DNA of 64,000 bases, taken from positions 957,299 to 1,021,298 of the forward strand of contig NC_047498.1 in assembly GCF_002079055.1 (NCBI RefSeq), read 5' to 3'. The position numbers were made by a program, and so were the translations under genes. This DNA is from Saccharomyces paradoxus. Lineage: Eukaryota; Ascomycota; Saccharomycetes; Saccharomycetales; Saccharomycetaceae. Under the pieces are notes generated by a model, which worked only from the letters and a program-made list of their open reading frames with translations, was not told the DNA's origin and did not search any database. Below are positions 33,357-44,207 of the stretch, one piece after another (within the stretch, counting starts at the first letter, position 1; each line of letters opens with the position of its first letter).

Positions 33357-34544
33357 TTACCTATCACGTACTCTTCGAGTCACCTTAAGTGGAAGACGCT
33401 GGTTTTTCTTGAAGTTATAAGTATGGTGTGGGTAGTTTTTTACTGTCAGTCCATTAGCAATCTTGTCCAGTAATCCATTAAAAGTTCTACTCTGAACTAT
33501 GATCTCAGTGTAGGCGTTAAACAAGTAGGTAAAAGGATGCGGAAAGGTCCGCAGAAATTCAAAAAAATTTGCTAATTTGGATTCTCTATCATTCAACTGG
33601 AATGTGACAAGCGAGTTGTACGACTGCAGTAACTTATTTTCGGGATCAAAGGTAAACATTATCATTTTTTTTAAATGTTCTTGTACTTGGACGCATGTTA
33701 ATATCGGCATCTCAAATACGGTAAGCTCGGTGCTGATTTTTTTTTTGAGAGTTGTTGATAAGAGAGATGAAATACCAACGTTATTTGAATAAAATAGAAA
33801 TTTAAATGCGACATTCTTTGTTTTTTCAAGAAACGATAAAACTTTGATGAATTCCCTAAGCTTCGAAGGTGCTATTACAGTTGAAGAAGACATTTCATCT
33901 AATTGTTCGAATTTGAAGTAAAAAATGTGATTGATTTTCTGGTCGTTATCTATTTTCTTGATAACCGTCATCATTAAATCAAGCGTGTTATTTAAAGGTT
34001 CTTCATTAGTTTCAAAATCCAAATGTACTTTATATCGACACTGCTCCCTTGACTCGATGCAACCTTTTGATTTATTTGAGGAAAGATCCTCCTCCGTTAA
34101 GTAATCGTTCATTTCGATAATTACGACATTTAGGTCGACTAATGACAGTATTTCAGAAACTAAGCGATCAATACCAGCATACTGATGTATATGTTTAACT
34201 TGGTTGAAAAAAACAATATAATTTTTCATATTTCCGAGCTTATTTGAAAGAAACTCACTCAAGCCCGGAACATAGCTTATTGAGGAATAACTAGTGCTTA
34301 ATTCTTGTAAAGCCCTTGATTTGAATTTCTGGTAGAAAGCGTGGTCCATTGGCTCCTTAACTGGGCTTGCCTTAGAAACTTTTGAGCTACTCACACTCTT
34401 TTTAATTGGAACAAGATTCAACTTTCTCAGTACGGTGAAATTTTTTTGCTCCAGATCATCGCTTATGGCTTTCATAATCTTGTCACTATCGACAACCCTT
34501 TCTGACCTCCTTATAGGTGCAAAGTCGGAATCTACATGCTCCAT
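33357..34544 (-). CDS. RIF2: Rif2, Rap1-interacting telomere length regulator
   Basis: This 395-residue protein has the same length as S. cerevisiae Rif2 and starts MEHVDSDFAPIRRSERVVDS. Rif2 is a degenerate AAA+/ORC4-like protein found in Saccharomycetaceae. It binds the Rap1 C-terminus, restrains telomerase and blocks MRX-Tel1 at ends. The N-terminal segment at about residues 1-45 corresponds to the Rap1-binding and MRX-inhibiting motif and is well conserved here. The rest shows many substitutions compared with S. cerevisiae, more than any other gene in the collinear part by eye. It lies divergent from FMP27. Confidence 0.94.
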   Translation of the reverse strand: MEHVDSDFAPIRRSERVVDSDKIMKAISDDLEQKNFTVLRKLNLVPIKKSVSSSKVSKASPVKEPMDHAFYQKFKSRALQELSTSYSSISYVPGLSEFLSNKLGNMKNYIVFFNQVKHIHQYAGIDRLVSEILSLVDLNVVIIEMNDYLTEEDLSSNKSKGCIESREQCRYKVHLDFETNEEPLNNTLDLMMTVIKKIDNDQKINHIFYFKFEQLDEMSSSTVIAPSKLREFIKVLSFLEKTKNVAFKFLFYSNNVGISSLLSTTLKKKISTELTVFEMPILTCVQVQEHLKKMIMFTFDPENKLLQSYNSLVTFQLNDRESKLANFFEFLRTFPHPFTYLFNAYTEIIVQSRTFNGLLDKIANGLTVKNYPHHTYNFKKNQRLPLKVTRRVRDR

Positions 34545-35599
34545 CGTCTCTATATCTTAATCTCGTCCGTACTTATATCTATATCCGTACATACATCGAC
34601 CTCTTTTAATCGAAGTTGATGATTAAAAAATCTGTCATGTAAACAAATGTTAGCATGGCGTTATCTCTATTTAAAAATACCTGCCACCTTAGAAAACCAA
34701 AATAATAACATCAGGTTATTTTAAGCCGGGTTGCCTTTTATCGCAATAGCATCCCTTACAATAATATTATATGGAACTATCTCAACATGAATAGTTAACG
34801 ATATCATTCCAGCGAAGCAAAATCTAACCAGGCATTTTTACGTGAAGAAGAGAGCAAAAAGAGCCATAAGGTAAAAGTTCATATGTACAATGAAAACTGG
34901 CCTCTATTTTATATCTCATAACCCTTGCAAAGAGAAAAAGAAATGAAGGACAAAAGGAAAATAGCCGCTATCATTTTCAACGCTCTGGGTACAAAAAGAA
35001 GGCCACAAGAATCTTTTATGTATTTTATCTCTCTAACTATGATCTGATCTGGCATAAGTTACTGAGAATCCATTTACGCGCTATTACAATTAAATAATCT
35101 ACCGATTTTTTTGGTAGAGTTTAGCATTCATACAGTCAACCAAGTTTAAAAAAGACCATCAAGAAAGAGCATAAAAAGTCCGGCCTGTTTTGATCAGAAT
35201 TTCAAAATATTGAGATTTCGTTGCCACTAGCTCTCGGCGTGTATATTTTTTTTTTTGTTTTGGTTTGTAGCTCATACTATTAGCTACTATTAACTACTAT
35301 TAACTACATCACAAAGGATATCACGTCACACGTAGAACATGCCATCTATTCGACGGAAATAAAGACGGAAATAAGGGAGGCGTGAAAAAGGGTCTTCGTG
35401 GTGTTGTAGTCTGGGCAATAACGCCATTCAATGCGATATAAACCGTAAATCCCTTATGAAAGGGCCTAACAAATCCATGAAACAAAGAACGGTGACTAAA
35501 ACCAAAGATAATAAAAACCAACCGCTTTGAATCCAGGTCACGAAACAAGAATAGTTATAATAAAGGCCCTCTGCCTGAGTATATGTCATATTTTTGTAG
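34545..35599. other. RIF2-FMP27 divergent intergenic region
   Basis: This AT-rich region of about 1.05 kb contains a forkhead-like GTAAACAA at about 34639, a T run at 35250-35261 and a short direct repeat of ACTATTAACT-type units at about 35278-35306. No RNA gene or LTR was recognised. It could house an origin, but I saw no perfect origin consensus. Confidence 0.4.
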
Positions 35600-38500
35600 A
35601 TGATATTTCCAATTAATATTTTACTGTGCAAGTGGCTTATATTTGCAGTGACATTCTTCTGGAGCTGTAAAATTTTAGTAAGGAAGCTTTTAGGAGTAAA
35701 CATAACATGGATCAACCTGCTTAAACTGGAAATCTGTGGTTTATCCATGGAAGATGGTTCAGTAAAGGTAAAATCCGTCCGTTTTGCTCTGTTTGAAAGA
35801 AAGCTTTTTATTAAGGGACTACGAATTGATTCCAATAAATCATATGCTAAGTACGCTGACAGAGAATTGACAAGAGAGAAAGAAGGGACATTTATAAGGA
35901 CCTCCAAAAATTATAGCGGGGGTTTCACTTCTAAGATTCTTTCATTGTTACAATCCTGGCTCAACGGGGTCACCATTATCTTAGAAGATACGCATTTAGT
36001 TAACAACGATATCACGATTGAAAAATTTGGCTTTTTTCTTTCGATTGATAATTCTAAAGGTGTTAAGTCACTGCGATTTGATTCCTTTCTAAGAAAACTT
36101 CTTTGGAACGACCAAGTCATTATTGCTGATGCCATTTTCATAGTGAATACAAATTTATTGATTGATGAAATTATGAATCCTTTGAAAGATGGCCTTCAAG
36201 TTGGACTAGATTTAAAACTGGGTGACTTAAATGTTCCCATGAATTTATTAAATCTATTTATCAACAAGGAGAACGTTGATTTGATGTCAAATGAAAAACT
36301 TCTGAAAAGATTAGCAGATACAACAAGGGCCAATGAAGAGCTAAAGGAAGAAGATATTACTAAAATGAAAGATACCCTCGTACATACAATGGGAAAATTT
36401 GTAGATCGGATAAAGCCGCTAAAGGAATTGAACGTCACCGTTGATAAACTTCAAATTAAGGATTTCCCACTCACCAGTCATCCAGAACTACTTGGAATGA
36501 ATAAATATATCAGTTATAATATTTTGATTTCTAATATAAATTTCAATACCATTAGGTTTAGAAATGAGATGCCAGGTTATACGTTAATATTCGAGGAGCT
36601 CGATTCTCCATTCAAGTTTAGTATTGTAATGGCAAGATTTAACATATATTTGAATCTAAATCGAAAACATCAAAAACATGCTAAAAAGTTGAAAATTATT
36701 GAGATTCCAAATGTTTCTATTTTTGGCGAAACTAATTTATTCTCTCAAAAGTTTCGCCATTCTAAGAACTTACAGGCAAAGAAACTAGAGAACGCTATTT
36801 TCAACATCAAGGGGAATATATCTTCTTTAACTATTGACATGGATCCGGTAAATATTTCGTTTATCAAATGCTTTTTATCAAACATCAAAGTTTTCACATC
36901 CTCCTGTCCCAAAAACAAAATTTTAAAGGAGAATGCCCACGTGAAGTTTTTAACAAGACGGAGAGTATTGTTTGACTATTTTAAGTGTTTCTTACCGCTG
37001 ATTAATATGAAGTTCACCCTAGATGATCCTAAATTTGTTATCAATAATAAAGACAATCTAATCATAGGCAAGTTTTCCGTCTTTATGATAAGTCATCACT
37101 CTAAAAGATATACGTTGGGTAACAATCTTGTGGAAGAGAAAGATAAAACACAACAGATTTTTTATGAAAGTCATTGGAATGTCGAACTGCTAGATATGAA
37201 GTTACAGCACATTATAAAGCACCAAAAATACGAGCATACAATATTGAGAGTGGATAGTGTCGCTATAGAGGAAAACATTCAACTGTTGCCGGATATATTG
37301 TGTTCTGCAAACGCGGATATCGATACATTAATGCTAGACCTATCTGAACTACCAACAATGGTTATGTTGAGCGAATTAGTACATAATTTAGATAGCCAGT
37401 TGGCAAACGTCGAAGAAAATTATTTCAAAGAGTTCTATGAAAAATTCGCATTTAATTTACAAAATATGAAAGCTGAATGTTCTAATATGGCTAAATGTTT
37501 GAGACAGAAGGAAATATTACCGAGCGACTTTGTATTCCAGCAACTACCAGATTTTTTCGATTACATTAAAATCAATATTAGGGACATATCATCCACTTTA
37601 GGTGCTAGGTCAGTTTTCATGCCGAGGGATGTTTTCTCTTCCGTCGACTCCCAAAGTTCAAAGGACTTAATTGACGGCAAACTAAGAAAATATTGCAATA
37701 CAGTCGAAAAATTGCAAATTGCTTTCTTTGGCGATAAGACACAATGGCATAATAAAATTGGCTCAAACCATGCTACCATGGTTAGATCTGGTCAGCTCAC
37801 AAACTTTGGTAAAGCTAGTAAACAGAATCCCAACTATAAACCCAGCATTGCCGATTTAGACGATATATCAACTAGCGATGCAACAGAGGTAAACCATCTT
37901 TGGAACGTCAATTTACTAATAAATGATATAACTACGTCGATAATTGGTGAGACACCTGAATTAAGTGAAGAATTATCTACGAAAACTGTTTCGAAAGTTT
38001 CTAATTTATCAATTAAGCTGTTTCCAGATTCAGACCCATTTAGCAGTAGTGAAAGCGATTCAAAGATAACTTTGCAAATAAATCATTCCAGAGGAACATC
38101 GGTGGTATCACTGATGAGTATTTTTTTAGCCGTCTCAGGAATACACACGCTAAACCAAATATTCGGACATTGTGTACGTCAAAAGATGCGGCAGTCTAAA
38201 ACTAAACAATACTTTCTTGCACTGTCGGAATCGAAAAGAAAATCATGTCTCAAAAGTATAAAGTGGGGCCAACTAAAGGAGTTGCTCGAAGTAAATTTCT
38301 CTTCAGAATATATCAGTCAAATAATTGCACTGCCCAACGGCCTTAGAACTAAATTTGAACCGACTTCAACATTCATCACTATGAAAAATTGTAATACAAT
38401 TTCAATATCAGGTCAGTACTTCAGAATGATGGTAGAATCTCCCACACAGCCAAACTTTTGGGAGAGAATGATTTGTATTAATGGATTCAAAATAATGGTA

Positions 38501-41500
38501 CACATTGATTTAATAAAGCAGCAAATGGAAAAACTAAACTCTTTACAGAACTGGAAAGAATTAGAATCCGCCATAACGTTAGAAAATGAATCATGGCACT
38601 TTTCCATACCGCATCACTTCGAGATGTTTAAAATAATAGATACTATTCCAACTATATTCAAGAGTATTAAACAAATGTTATATTCGCTGAAAACATCGAA
38701 AAACGATTTAATAATTTTCCCCCATAAAGTGGAGACTCCTTTATCACTGCCTAAGATTAAACTGAAATCTAAAAGGTGGTTATTTAGCATATCAGATGAC
38801 CCACTGGAGGCAGAATTGAATACTATCTTTCAGATTGGTTTGCAGGAACAACGAGAGAGACTCGCAAAACTACAAGAATTTAATAAACGCATCTCTGAGG
38901 ATTTGCTTAAAAGTCGAAAGAATGTTAAAGAAATGAAAGATGATTTTGAGGCGGTTGATAACGTAATATTAAAGCACCGTACAGGATTGTGGGCAAAGGA
39001 TGGGAGGAAAATTTTGCGTAAATCTGCCACAGATTCTGAAATCCCTAATACACCAACACCTTTGAATGCTAATGGAAAGGGCGAGAGTAGGTCTGAAAGA
39101 CCGCAGCTTATTTCTCCTGATATTGAAAATGCGTACAATACTCTACTAGAAAACTTCTCCGATTCATGGATCAGAAGGGTGAAAGAATATAAAGTTAAAG
39201 AACGTCGTGAGTTTGACAAGAACTTTTCTTTCTTGTGGGGATTCATTGATTATACTAAGCTCCCCAAAGATATCAACAAAAAAGTTTTACCTTTCTCAAC
39301 AAAGCCATTTTTAATGAATTTGATTATTGAAAATATCGATATCGATATAATAAAGCCTTCCTGTGGCATCAAAAATATCCCAAACTTCATTCACGATGTT
39401 GGAAAAGGCGTTCCGAAGAATACAGAATATTCGATTATGATACCGATGTACTTGGATGCTAAATTCAGTGAAGTAAGATGGCATTTGAGAGATTATCCCC
39501 TGCCTTTTGTTTGTATACCTCCACTAAGCTCTACACAAAGTAAAGAGACAATACCTATGAGAATTTATGGCGATTTTATGATAACAGAGGATATGCTCCA
39601 ATCCGACAAAGAGCTTAGAACTTTGTTTGTTCCTTTAATTCCATCAGTGACTGTTGAAAATACAGATAAATATTACTCCTTGTTCGTGCCCAGAACAATG
39701 ACCAGCGCCAAGATATTCACAGACCTAAATTTTGAAATAAACTCTAACCATACAACACGAGTAACTTGGGGTGGTTCTTATCAACCGGCCATTCAACAAA
39801 CAATGCAATGTTTAGATAACTTTTCAAAACCTCCATTAGACCCTTCTGTTAAACTAGGTTTTTGGGATAAAACAAGGTATCTTTTCCATGGAAAGATCAA
39901 TATAGTTTGGAAAAAGAGGGGAAAATTCGAAATTTCTCTTAAAGGGGCAAAAAGTCCATACATGCTTGGCGGAGAGTCAGCTGGTTTCATAGTTGGTTTT
40001 GATGGTGATGTTAATTTGCGATGTAACGAAGATAATGATCCCAAAAAATTTTTATCCTGCAGCGCAGACAAGGTCCATTTTAGCATTCCCAATTATTTCG
40101 CGAAGCCATTACTGGTATGGTCCAGGCCCAGTACCAATACAATGTTCATTCCAAATCAAGATGATACGAACCTGCAGAGATACGCTTCATTTTACTATTT
40201 ATTGAACACTACACCCAGTAAAAACGAAAAGGCAGACAAGGAAATTATGAGGAAATCGTTCATCGAAAAAACGGGAATTAAATTATCGGGGGGCATGACG
40301 CTGGACATGGGTATCCTCTTCGAAAGATTGGGCCCTAGTTTGAATGAGAGAACTTTTGGGTCAAAAAAACATTATTTGACTCGTCTATGTAATCCAATTT
40401 ATGTCCAGGACCGCTCAAAACATGATTCGTATGCTGGCTTTAGAAGTGACTTTATTCATATGTCTTTCGGGCTATCTTCTAATTCAAACTCCGCATATAA
40501 CGCTATGCAACTAAGTCCTAACGGGTTCAAGGCATTCTTTGTATGGTGGAAATCATTTTCAGGAAACTTCCCTGTAAGGAGAGGACCCTTATTTGGTCTC
40601 CAGAGTATCAGTCCTAAATTTGGTGAACATTTGTATACCATTTCTTACCACGCAGATGTCTCGCCATTATTCATCAATTACATGTACCACAATGCTGATG
40701 CCGATCAAATTTTGCGTAAAAACTACTTAGAGGTAGCTGAATTTGCTGGTTTAAAGGCTAAATCTTCTCATTTTGTTATGGATCTACATCAGAGGAAAGA
40801 AGTCTTGACCGAATATCAAGCCGGTTTGAACGTCAGAAGGAGAGTTATGAAGTTAAAATTTCTGGCTGGTGATGTTGTGTGCCAAGACGTGGATATTCGG
40901 ACTGTAAGTGGTGAGTTCAGTAAATTAAACTACGTTGAAGAGAAAGAAGATGCTGAATATGATATTTTTGATAATGATATGTCGTGGCTTGATATAACGG
41001 ATTTTCAAGATGCGTTTTTCATTAACCCTGATAATTATCTTCCGAAAATTAAGATTATGCCATTTGCTTTTTCTCCTCAGTTCGCTTATCAGAAAAGAGC
41101 TAGTTATGGTGACAAGTATCAAGTCGATCCTAAAACTTGCAAGCCAATAACGCCATTTGATAATCGTGTGTCCCATGGCTGTACACTGGGGCACAATGTT
41201 TCTTTACGTACTGACCTAGTTGAGAAACGTGTTGCAGTTTTAAAGAAGTTTCGAGAGAAATTGCAGGAAGAAAGTAAGAAAAACAAATCAGCCGGTGTAT
41301 CAGGAGAGGGTTTGAATGATTTACTCTCAAAAGCAAACTCTAGTGTGAAAAATGCAGAACTACTACTTAAAGACTTTCAAAAAATATTTAAACAACACGA
41401 AGGCGGACAAACAGAACATCCTTTCCATTTCGACTCTTTAAATCTATTGAAAAGTACCAAAAAGACCATGAAACAGTTCGAAAATAGATTCTTTATTTTT

Positions 41501-43486
41501 AATGTACTGTTGAAATGGAATGAAGATGCAAGAAGCGCTATTTTCAAATTTTTTTACTATGCTAATCTGTCCAATGAATTTACGTCTTTAGCAAGTGGCA
41601 AGGGCCTGAGGGAATTTGAAGATGCAATAAAGCAAAGAGAAATGACTGATGATTCAACTAGTATGGAAGCGATACCAGAAGGAGCAGAAAAAGAAAACAT
41701 TGGTAAACAGTTTCATAGCTGCGATGATACAGAGTTCACCACTGAGAACCTTTTGAAGATATTTGAAAAAAACATTACACAACTTTCTTGTGACATCCAA
41801 AATAAGATACACCATAAGTTTTTTGTTCAGTTTATAACTCCACAAATTCAGTTAACGTCCCTGGAAAATGCAGAAGCTTGTGTTTTGGTTTCTTCACCCT
41901 TTTTTATGCTAAAGACATTGGAATTTGATGCAAACACGACAAGTAACACGTATATGCAGGATATTTTTTTGAAAAGACATGGCATCCTATTCGGAAATGC
42001 CAATGCGTTTTTATTTAAAAAAAAGGATTACAAAGAATTTTTTGAACTATACTTCGGTTCCAGCTCTTATGGGCAACACAAGAAAGAACAGTGGCCACCC
42101 TGGCTAGGCTTGGAGTTAGGATTCGAACCTTCCGCATTAGAAAAGAAAGCAGTAGTTAGGAACATTTCTGCTCTACTGCATCATCAAAAATTAGCACCGT
42201 TTTCCGCTAGATATGACTCTTTAAAAGATAAAATAGAAGATAATATTTGCGGTTACGTTCCCCAAGTTAACGTAGAAGTGAATTCTGAGGAGTACCTAAT
42301 GCTCACAAAGATGGCCTTAAAATTGTTTCTTTATGTAGAACCCGAAGATGAAGAATTGAAGAAATATATTGAAAAACTAATAATTGGTTACGATATCTAT
42401 GATACAGCTCAGACTAGAAAATTCGTAAATGACTTACACAATGGCGAACAAATTTTAGCTGTAGTTGAAAAGGAGCTTCTATTTAAAAGAAGCCTGCTGG
42501 ACGATGTTGGTAAACTTGATCTATCCAATATACACAACGAACGCATGCATCAATTGTTGAGGCTATATATTTTAATGAAGGTTTTCACTTCAAATGGAAA
42601 CAATTATATTAACAGGACTCTAGTATGGAATATCAAGGTTAATGAGATTATTTTACATTTACTGGACGAAAATGACAAGCCATTTTTAGATATTGCAGTC
42701 GCAAAATTAAACTTTCATAGAATCCAACACACCATGGGATTAAGAAAGAACACTGTAACCGTTAAAATGATGCAAATATTCGACTTAGGCGAAAATGTTA
42801 ATTATCATTGTTTACTGGGGCCTTTGATATCATCAAGTGGTAATAATACAGTTGATTTGGCGAATGATGTTCCATTGGTCCAAATAACTTGGGATGTTGA
42901 TAAGCCTGTAGGTGGTATTAAGGTTGTTAAAAATGTTGAGACCACTTTGTCGAGTTTGACGGTGAAATTAGAAGAAGAGAGACTAAATAGACTTTTTGAG
43001 TGGTTGTCATTGAAGGAGTTAATTTATGACGGGAACGGAGATGATGACGATGGAGCATCCAGTATTTTTGACATGGCGTCATCAGAATCAGAAGAAGGAA
43101 AAATTGAGTTTTCGGAAGATATTAGCTCTGATTTCAATGAAATGTTGAAGAGATCAAGCGATTATATGATCGTTGAAGATTTGAAACTAAACAGCTTTAA
43201 ACTCTGTATCAGTTATAAGGGCAAAGGCAAGATGAGGTTGGCTAATGTTACTAACTTCGTCTTCAATTTCCCAACTTTAAGATTGGCCAATCAAACTCTA
43301 AGGGTTACAGATCTATTACTTGCTCTGAAAAAAGTGTTAATAAAGGTTTTAATAAAACATACTGGGAGATTTATTAGTAACAAATTGAAGAGGAACTCTA
43401 AAGAGAATAAAATTGCCGACGATACTGCACCACTGAAGCAACTCACAACTTATAATTCCTACACGGAGCCTGAAGAGCTTCGTTAA
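35600..43486 (+). CDS. FMP27: Fmp27/Hob1, bridge-like lipid transfer protein
   Basis: This 2628-residue protein is equal in length to S. cerevisiae Fmp27 (also called Hob1), and is the largest gene here. An N-terminal hydrophobic segment, INILLCKWLIFAVTFFWSCKI (about residues 5-24), anchors it in the ER. The remainder belongs to the repeating-beta-groove family (Vps13, Csf1, hobbit/BLTP2) that forms a long lipid-conducting channel at ER-plasma membrane contacts. Conserved segments include WGGSYQPAIQQTMQCLDNF, KSPYMLGGESAGFIVGF, FVWWKSFSGNFPVRRGPLFG and VQITWDVDKPVGGIKVV. The C-terminus is basic after LLALKKVLIKVLIKHTG. No interruption was seen across about 7.9 kb. A tRNA gene lies downstream. 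Confidence 0.95.
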   Translation: MIFPINILLCKWLIFAVTFFWSCKILVRKLLGVNITWINLLKLEICGLSMEDGSVKVKSVRFALFERKLFIKGLRIDSNKSYAKYADRELTREKEGTFIRTSKNYSGGFTSKILSLLQSWLNGVTIILEDTHLVNNDITIEKFGFFLSIDNSKGVKSLRFDSFLRKLLWNDQVIIADAIFIVNTNLLIDEIMNPLKDGLQVGLDLKLGDLNVPMNLLNLFINKENVDLMSNEKLLKRLADTTRANEELKEEDITKMKDTLVHTMGKFVDRIKPLKELNVTVDKLQIKDFPLTSHPELLGMNKYISYNILISNINFNTIRFRNEMPGYTLIFEELDSPFKFSIVMARFNIYLNLNRKHQKHAKKLKIIEIPNVSIFGETNLFSQKFRHSKNLQAKKLENAIFNIKGNISSLTIDMDPVNISFIKCFLSNIKVFTSSCPKNKILKENAHVKFLTRRRVLFDYFKCFLPLINMKFTLDDPKFVINNKDNLIIGKFSVFMISHHSKRYTLGNNLVEEKDKTQQIFYESHWNVELLDMKLQHIIKHQKYEHTILRVDSVAIEENIQLLPDILCSANADIDTLMLDLSELPTMVMLSELVHNLDSQLANVEENYFKEFYEKFAFNLQNMKAECSNMAKCLRQKEILPSDFVFQQLPDFFDYIKINIRDISSTLGARSVFMPRDVFSSVDSQSSKDLIDGKLRKYCNTVEKLQIAFFGDKTQWHNKIGSNHATMVRSGQLTNFGKASKQNPNYKPSIADLDDISTSDATEVNHLWNVNLLINDITTSIIGETPELSEELSTKTVSKVSNLSIKLFPDSDPFSSSESDSKITLQINHSRGTSVVSLMSIFLAVSGIHTLNQIFGHCVRQKMRQSKTKQYFLALSESKRKSCLKSIKWGQLKELLEVNFSSEYISQIIALPNGLRTKFEPTSTFITMKNCNTISISGQYFRMMVESPTQPNFWERMICINGFKIMVHIDLIKQQMEKLNSLQNWKELESAITLENESWHFSIPHHFEMFKIIDTIPTIFKSIKQMLYSLKTSKNDLIIFPHKVETPLSLPKIKLKSKRWLFSISDDPLEAELNTIFQIGLQEQRERLAKLQEFNKRISEDLLKSRKNVKEMKDDFEAVDNVILKHRTGLWAKDGRKILRKSATDSEIPNTPTPLNANGKGESRSERPQLISPDIENAYNTLLENFSDSWIRRVKEYKVKERREFDKNFSFLWGFIDYTKLPKDINKKVLPFSTKPFLMNLIIENIDIDIIKPSCGIKNIPNFIHDVGKGVPKNTEYSIMIPMYLDAKFSEVRWHLRDYPLPFVCIPPLSSTQSKETIPMRIYGDFMITEDMLQSDKELRTLFVPLIPSVTVENTDKYYSLFVPRTMTSAKIFTDLNFEINSNHTTRVTWGGSYQPAIQQTMQCLDNFSKPPLDPSVKLGFWDKTRYLFHGKINIVWKKRGKFEISLKGAKSPYMLGGESAGFIVGFDGDVNLRCNEDNDPKKFLSCSADKVHFSIPNYFAKPLLVWSRPSTNTMFIPNQDDTNLQRYASFYYLLNTTPSKNEKADKEIMRKSFIEKTGIKLSGGMTLDMGILFERLGPSLNERTFGSKKHYLTRLCNPIYVQDRSKHDSYAGFRSDFIHMSFGLSSNSNSAYNAMQLSPNGFKAFFVWWKSFSGNFPVRRGPLFGLQSISPKFGEHLYTISYHADVSPLFINYMYHNADADQILRKNYLEVAEFAGLKAKSSHFVMDLHQRKEVLTEYQAGLNVRRRVMKLKFLAGDVVCQDVDIRTVSGEFSKLNYVEEKEDAEYDIFDNDMSWLDITDFQDAFFINPDNYLPKIKIMPFAFSPQFAYQKRASYGDKYQVDPKTCKPITPFDNRVSHGCTLGHNVSLRTDLVEKRVAVLKKFREKLQEESKKNKSAGVSGEGLNDLLSKANSSVKNAELLLKDFQKIFKQHEGGQTEHPFHFDSLNLLKSTKKTMKQFENRFFIFNVLLKWNEDARSAIFKFFYYANLSNEFTSLASGKGLREFEDAIKQREMTDDSTSMEAIPEGAEKENIGKQFHSCDDTEFTTENLLKIFEKNITQLSCDIQNKIHHKFFVQFITPQIQLTSLENAEACVLVSSPFFMLKTLEFDANTTSNTYMQDIFLKRHGILFGNANAFLFKKKDYKEFFELYFGSSSYGQHKKEQWPPWLGLELGFEPSALEKKAVVRNISALLHHQKLAPFSARYDSLKDKIEDNICGYVPQVNVEVNSEEYLMLTKMALKLFLYVEPEDEELKKYIEKLIIGYDIYDTAQTRKFVNDLHNGEQILAVVEKELLFKRSLLDDVGKLDLSNIHNERMHQLLRLYILMKVFTSNGNNYINRTLVWNIKVNEIILHLLDENDKPFLDIAVAKLNFHRIQHTMGLRKNTVTVKMMQIFDLGENVNYHCLLGPLISSSGNNTVDLANDVPLVQITWDVDKPVGGIKVVKNVETTLSSLTVKLEEERLNRLFEWLSLKELIYDGNGDDDDGASSIFDMASSESEEGKIEFSEDISSDFNEMLKRSSDYMIVEDLKLNSFKLCISYKGKGKMRLANVTNFVFNFPTLRLANQTLRVTDLLLALKKVLIKVLIKHTGRFISNKLKRNSKENKIADDTAPLKQLTTYNSYTEPEELR

Positions 43487-43675
43487 GAACATTCAAAACA
43501 ATCTATATAGTTTTTCATACCTAAATATAGCACCATATACATATATATATATTACCTGTTTAAGACTTTTATTGTTGTATTGGTTAACACATGTAAAATT
43601 TCAAGAACGTAAAGTGTCATATAGGTCTTCCATCAGTAATTTCCTTGCATTTAACAGTTGTTGTTAAAAATAACT

Positions 43676-43748
43676 GGTCTCTAGCGGGATCGAACCGCTG
43701 ATCCCCGCGTTATTAGCACGGTGCCTTAACCAACTGGGCCAAGAGACC
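43676..43748 (-). tRNA. tI(AAU)L2: tRNA-Ile (AAU)
   Basis: The minus strand starts GGTCTCTTGGCCCAGTTGGT and ends with the complementary acceptor strand CTAGAGACC. The B box is GGTTCGATCCC, and the anticodon AAT lies at 43712-43714 in loop CTAATAA. There is no intron and no encoded CCA. Its position downstream of FMP27 matches the S. cerevisiae tI(AAU) locus on XII-R. Ty LTR remains crowd its 5' side. Confidence 0.97.
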
Positions 43749-43851
43749 ATGAAAGGACGTTAATTTGTCGTATTACGGGCTCGGGTGATACCGGATGCCT
43801 TGACAATCCTAAAGTCGTTTAGGAGAGTAACTTGTTGTTAGACTTATTATT

Positions 43852-43927
43852 TGAGAATTATGTGGGTAATTAGATAATTGTTGGGATTCTGAGAATTATG
43901 TGGGTAATTAGATAATTGTTGGGATTC
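43852..43927. repeat. Exact 38-bp tandem duplication in delta LTR
   Basis: Units 43852-43889 and 43890-43927 are identical and begin TGAGAATTATGTGGG. Both lie inside the delta target duplications, so the doubled piece belongs to the LTR end and not to the host site. Confidence 0.93.
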
Positions 43928-44207
43928 CATTGTTACTAAAGGCTATAATATTAGGTATATAGAATATACTAGAAGTTCTCCTCGAGGATCTAGGAATCCA
44001 CAAAAGGGAATCGATAGTTCTACATAGTGTTATTATTTTATCTTCTTTCTTTTTATATGTTGTCATTCATTATCCTATTACATTATCAATCCTTGCATTT
44101 CAGCTTCCATTAGATTGGATGACTGTTTCTCAATCTTTATGTCATCCTCTTGCACCGCATATTATAATATACTATTAAATAGATGATATTAGAATTTCAT
44201 TCCAACA
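43852..44207 (-). mobile_element. Ty1/Ty2 delta solo LTR nested in sigma
   Basis: This fossil LTR reads in reverse. Recognisable parts are TGTTGGGATTCCATTGTTAC, CTAGAAGTTCTCCTCGAGGA, ACATTATCAATCCTTGCATT and the end ATTCCAACA. It is flanked by the 5-bp duplication TTATT at 43847-43851 and 44208-44212, so it entered the sigma LTR later than the sigma itself inserted. It includes a 38-bp tandem duplication at its tRNA-proximal end. No internal Ty sequence is present. Confidence 0.9.
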
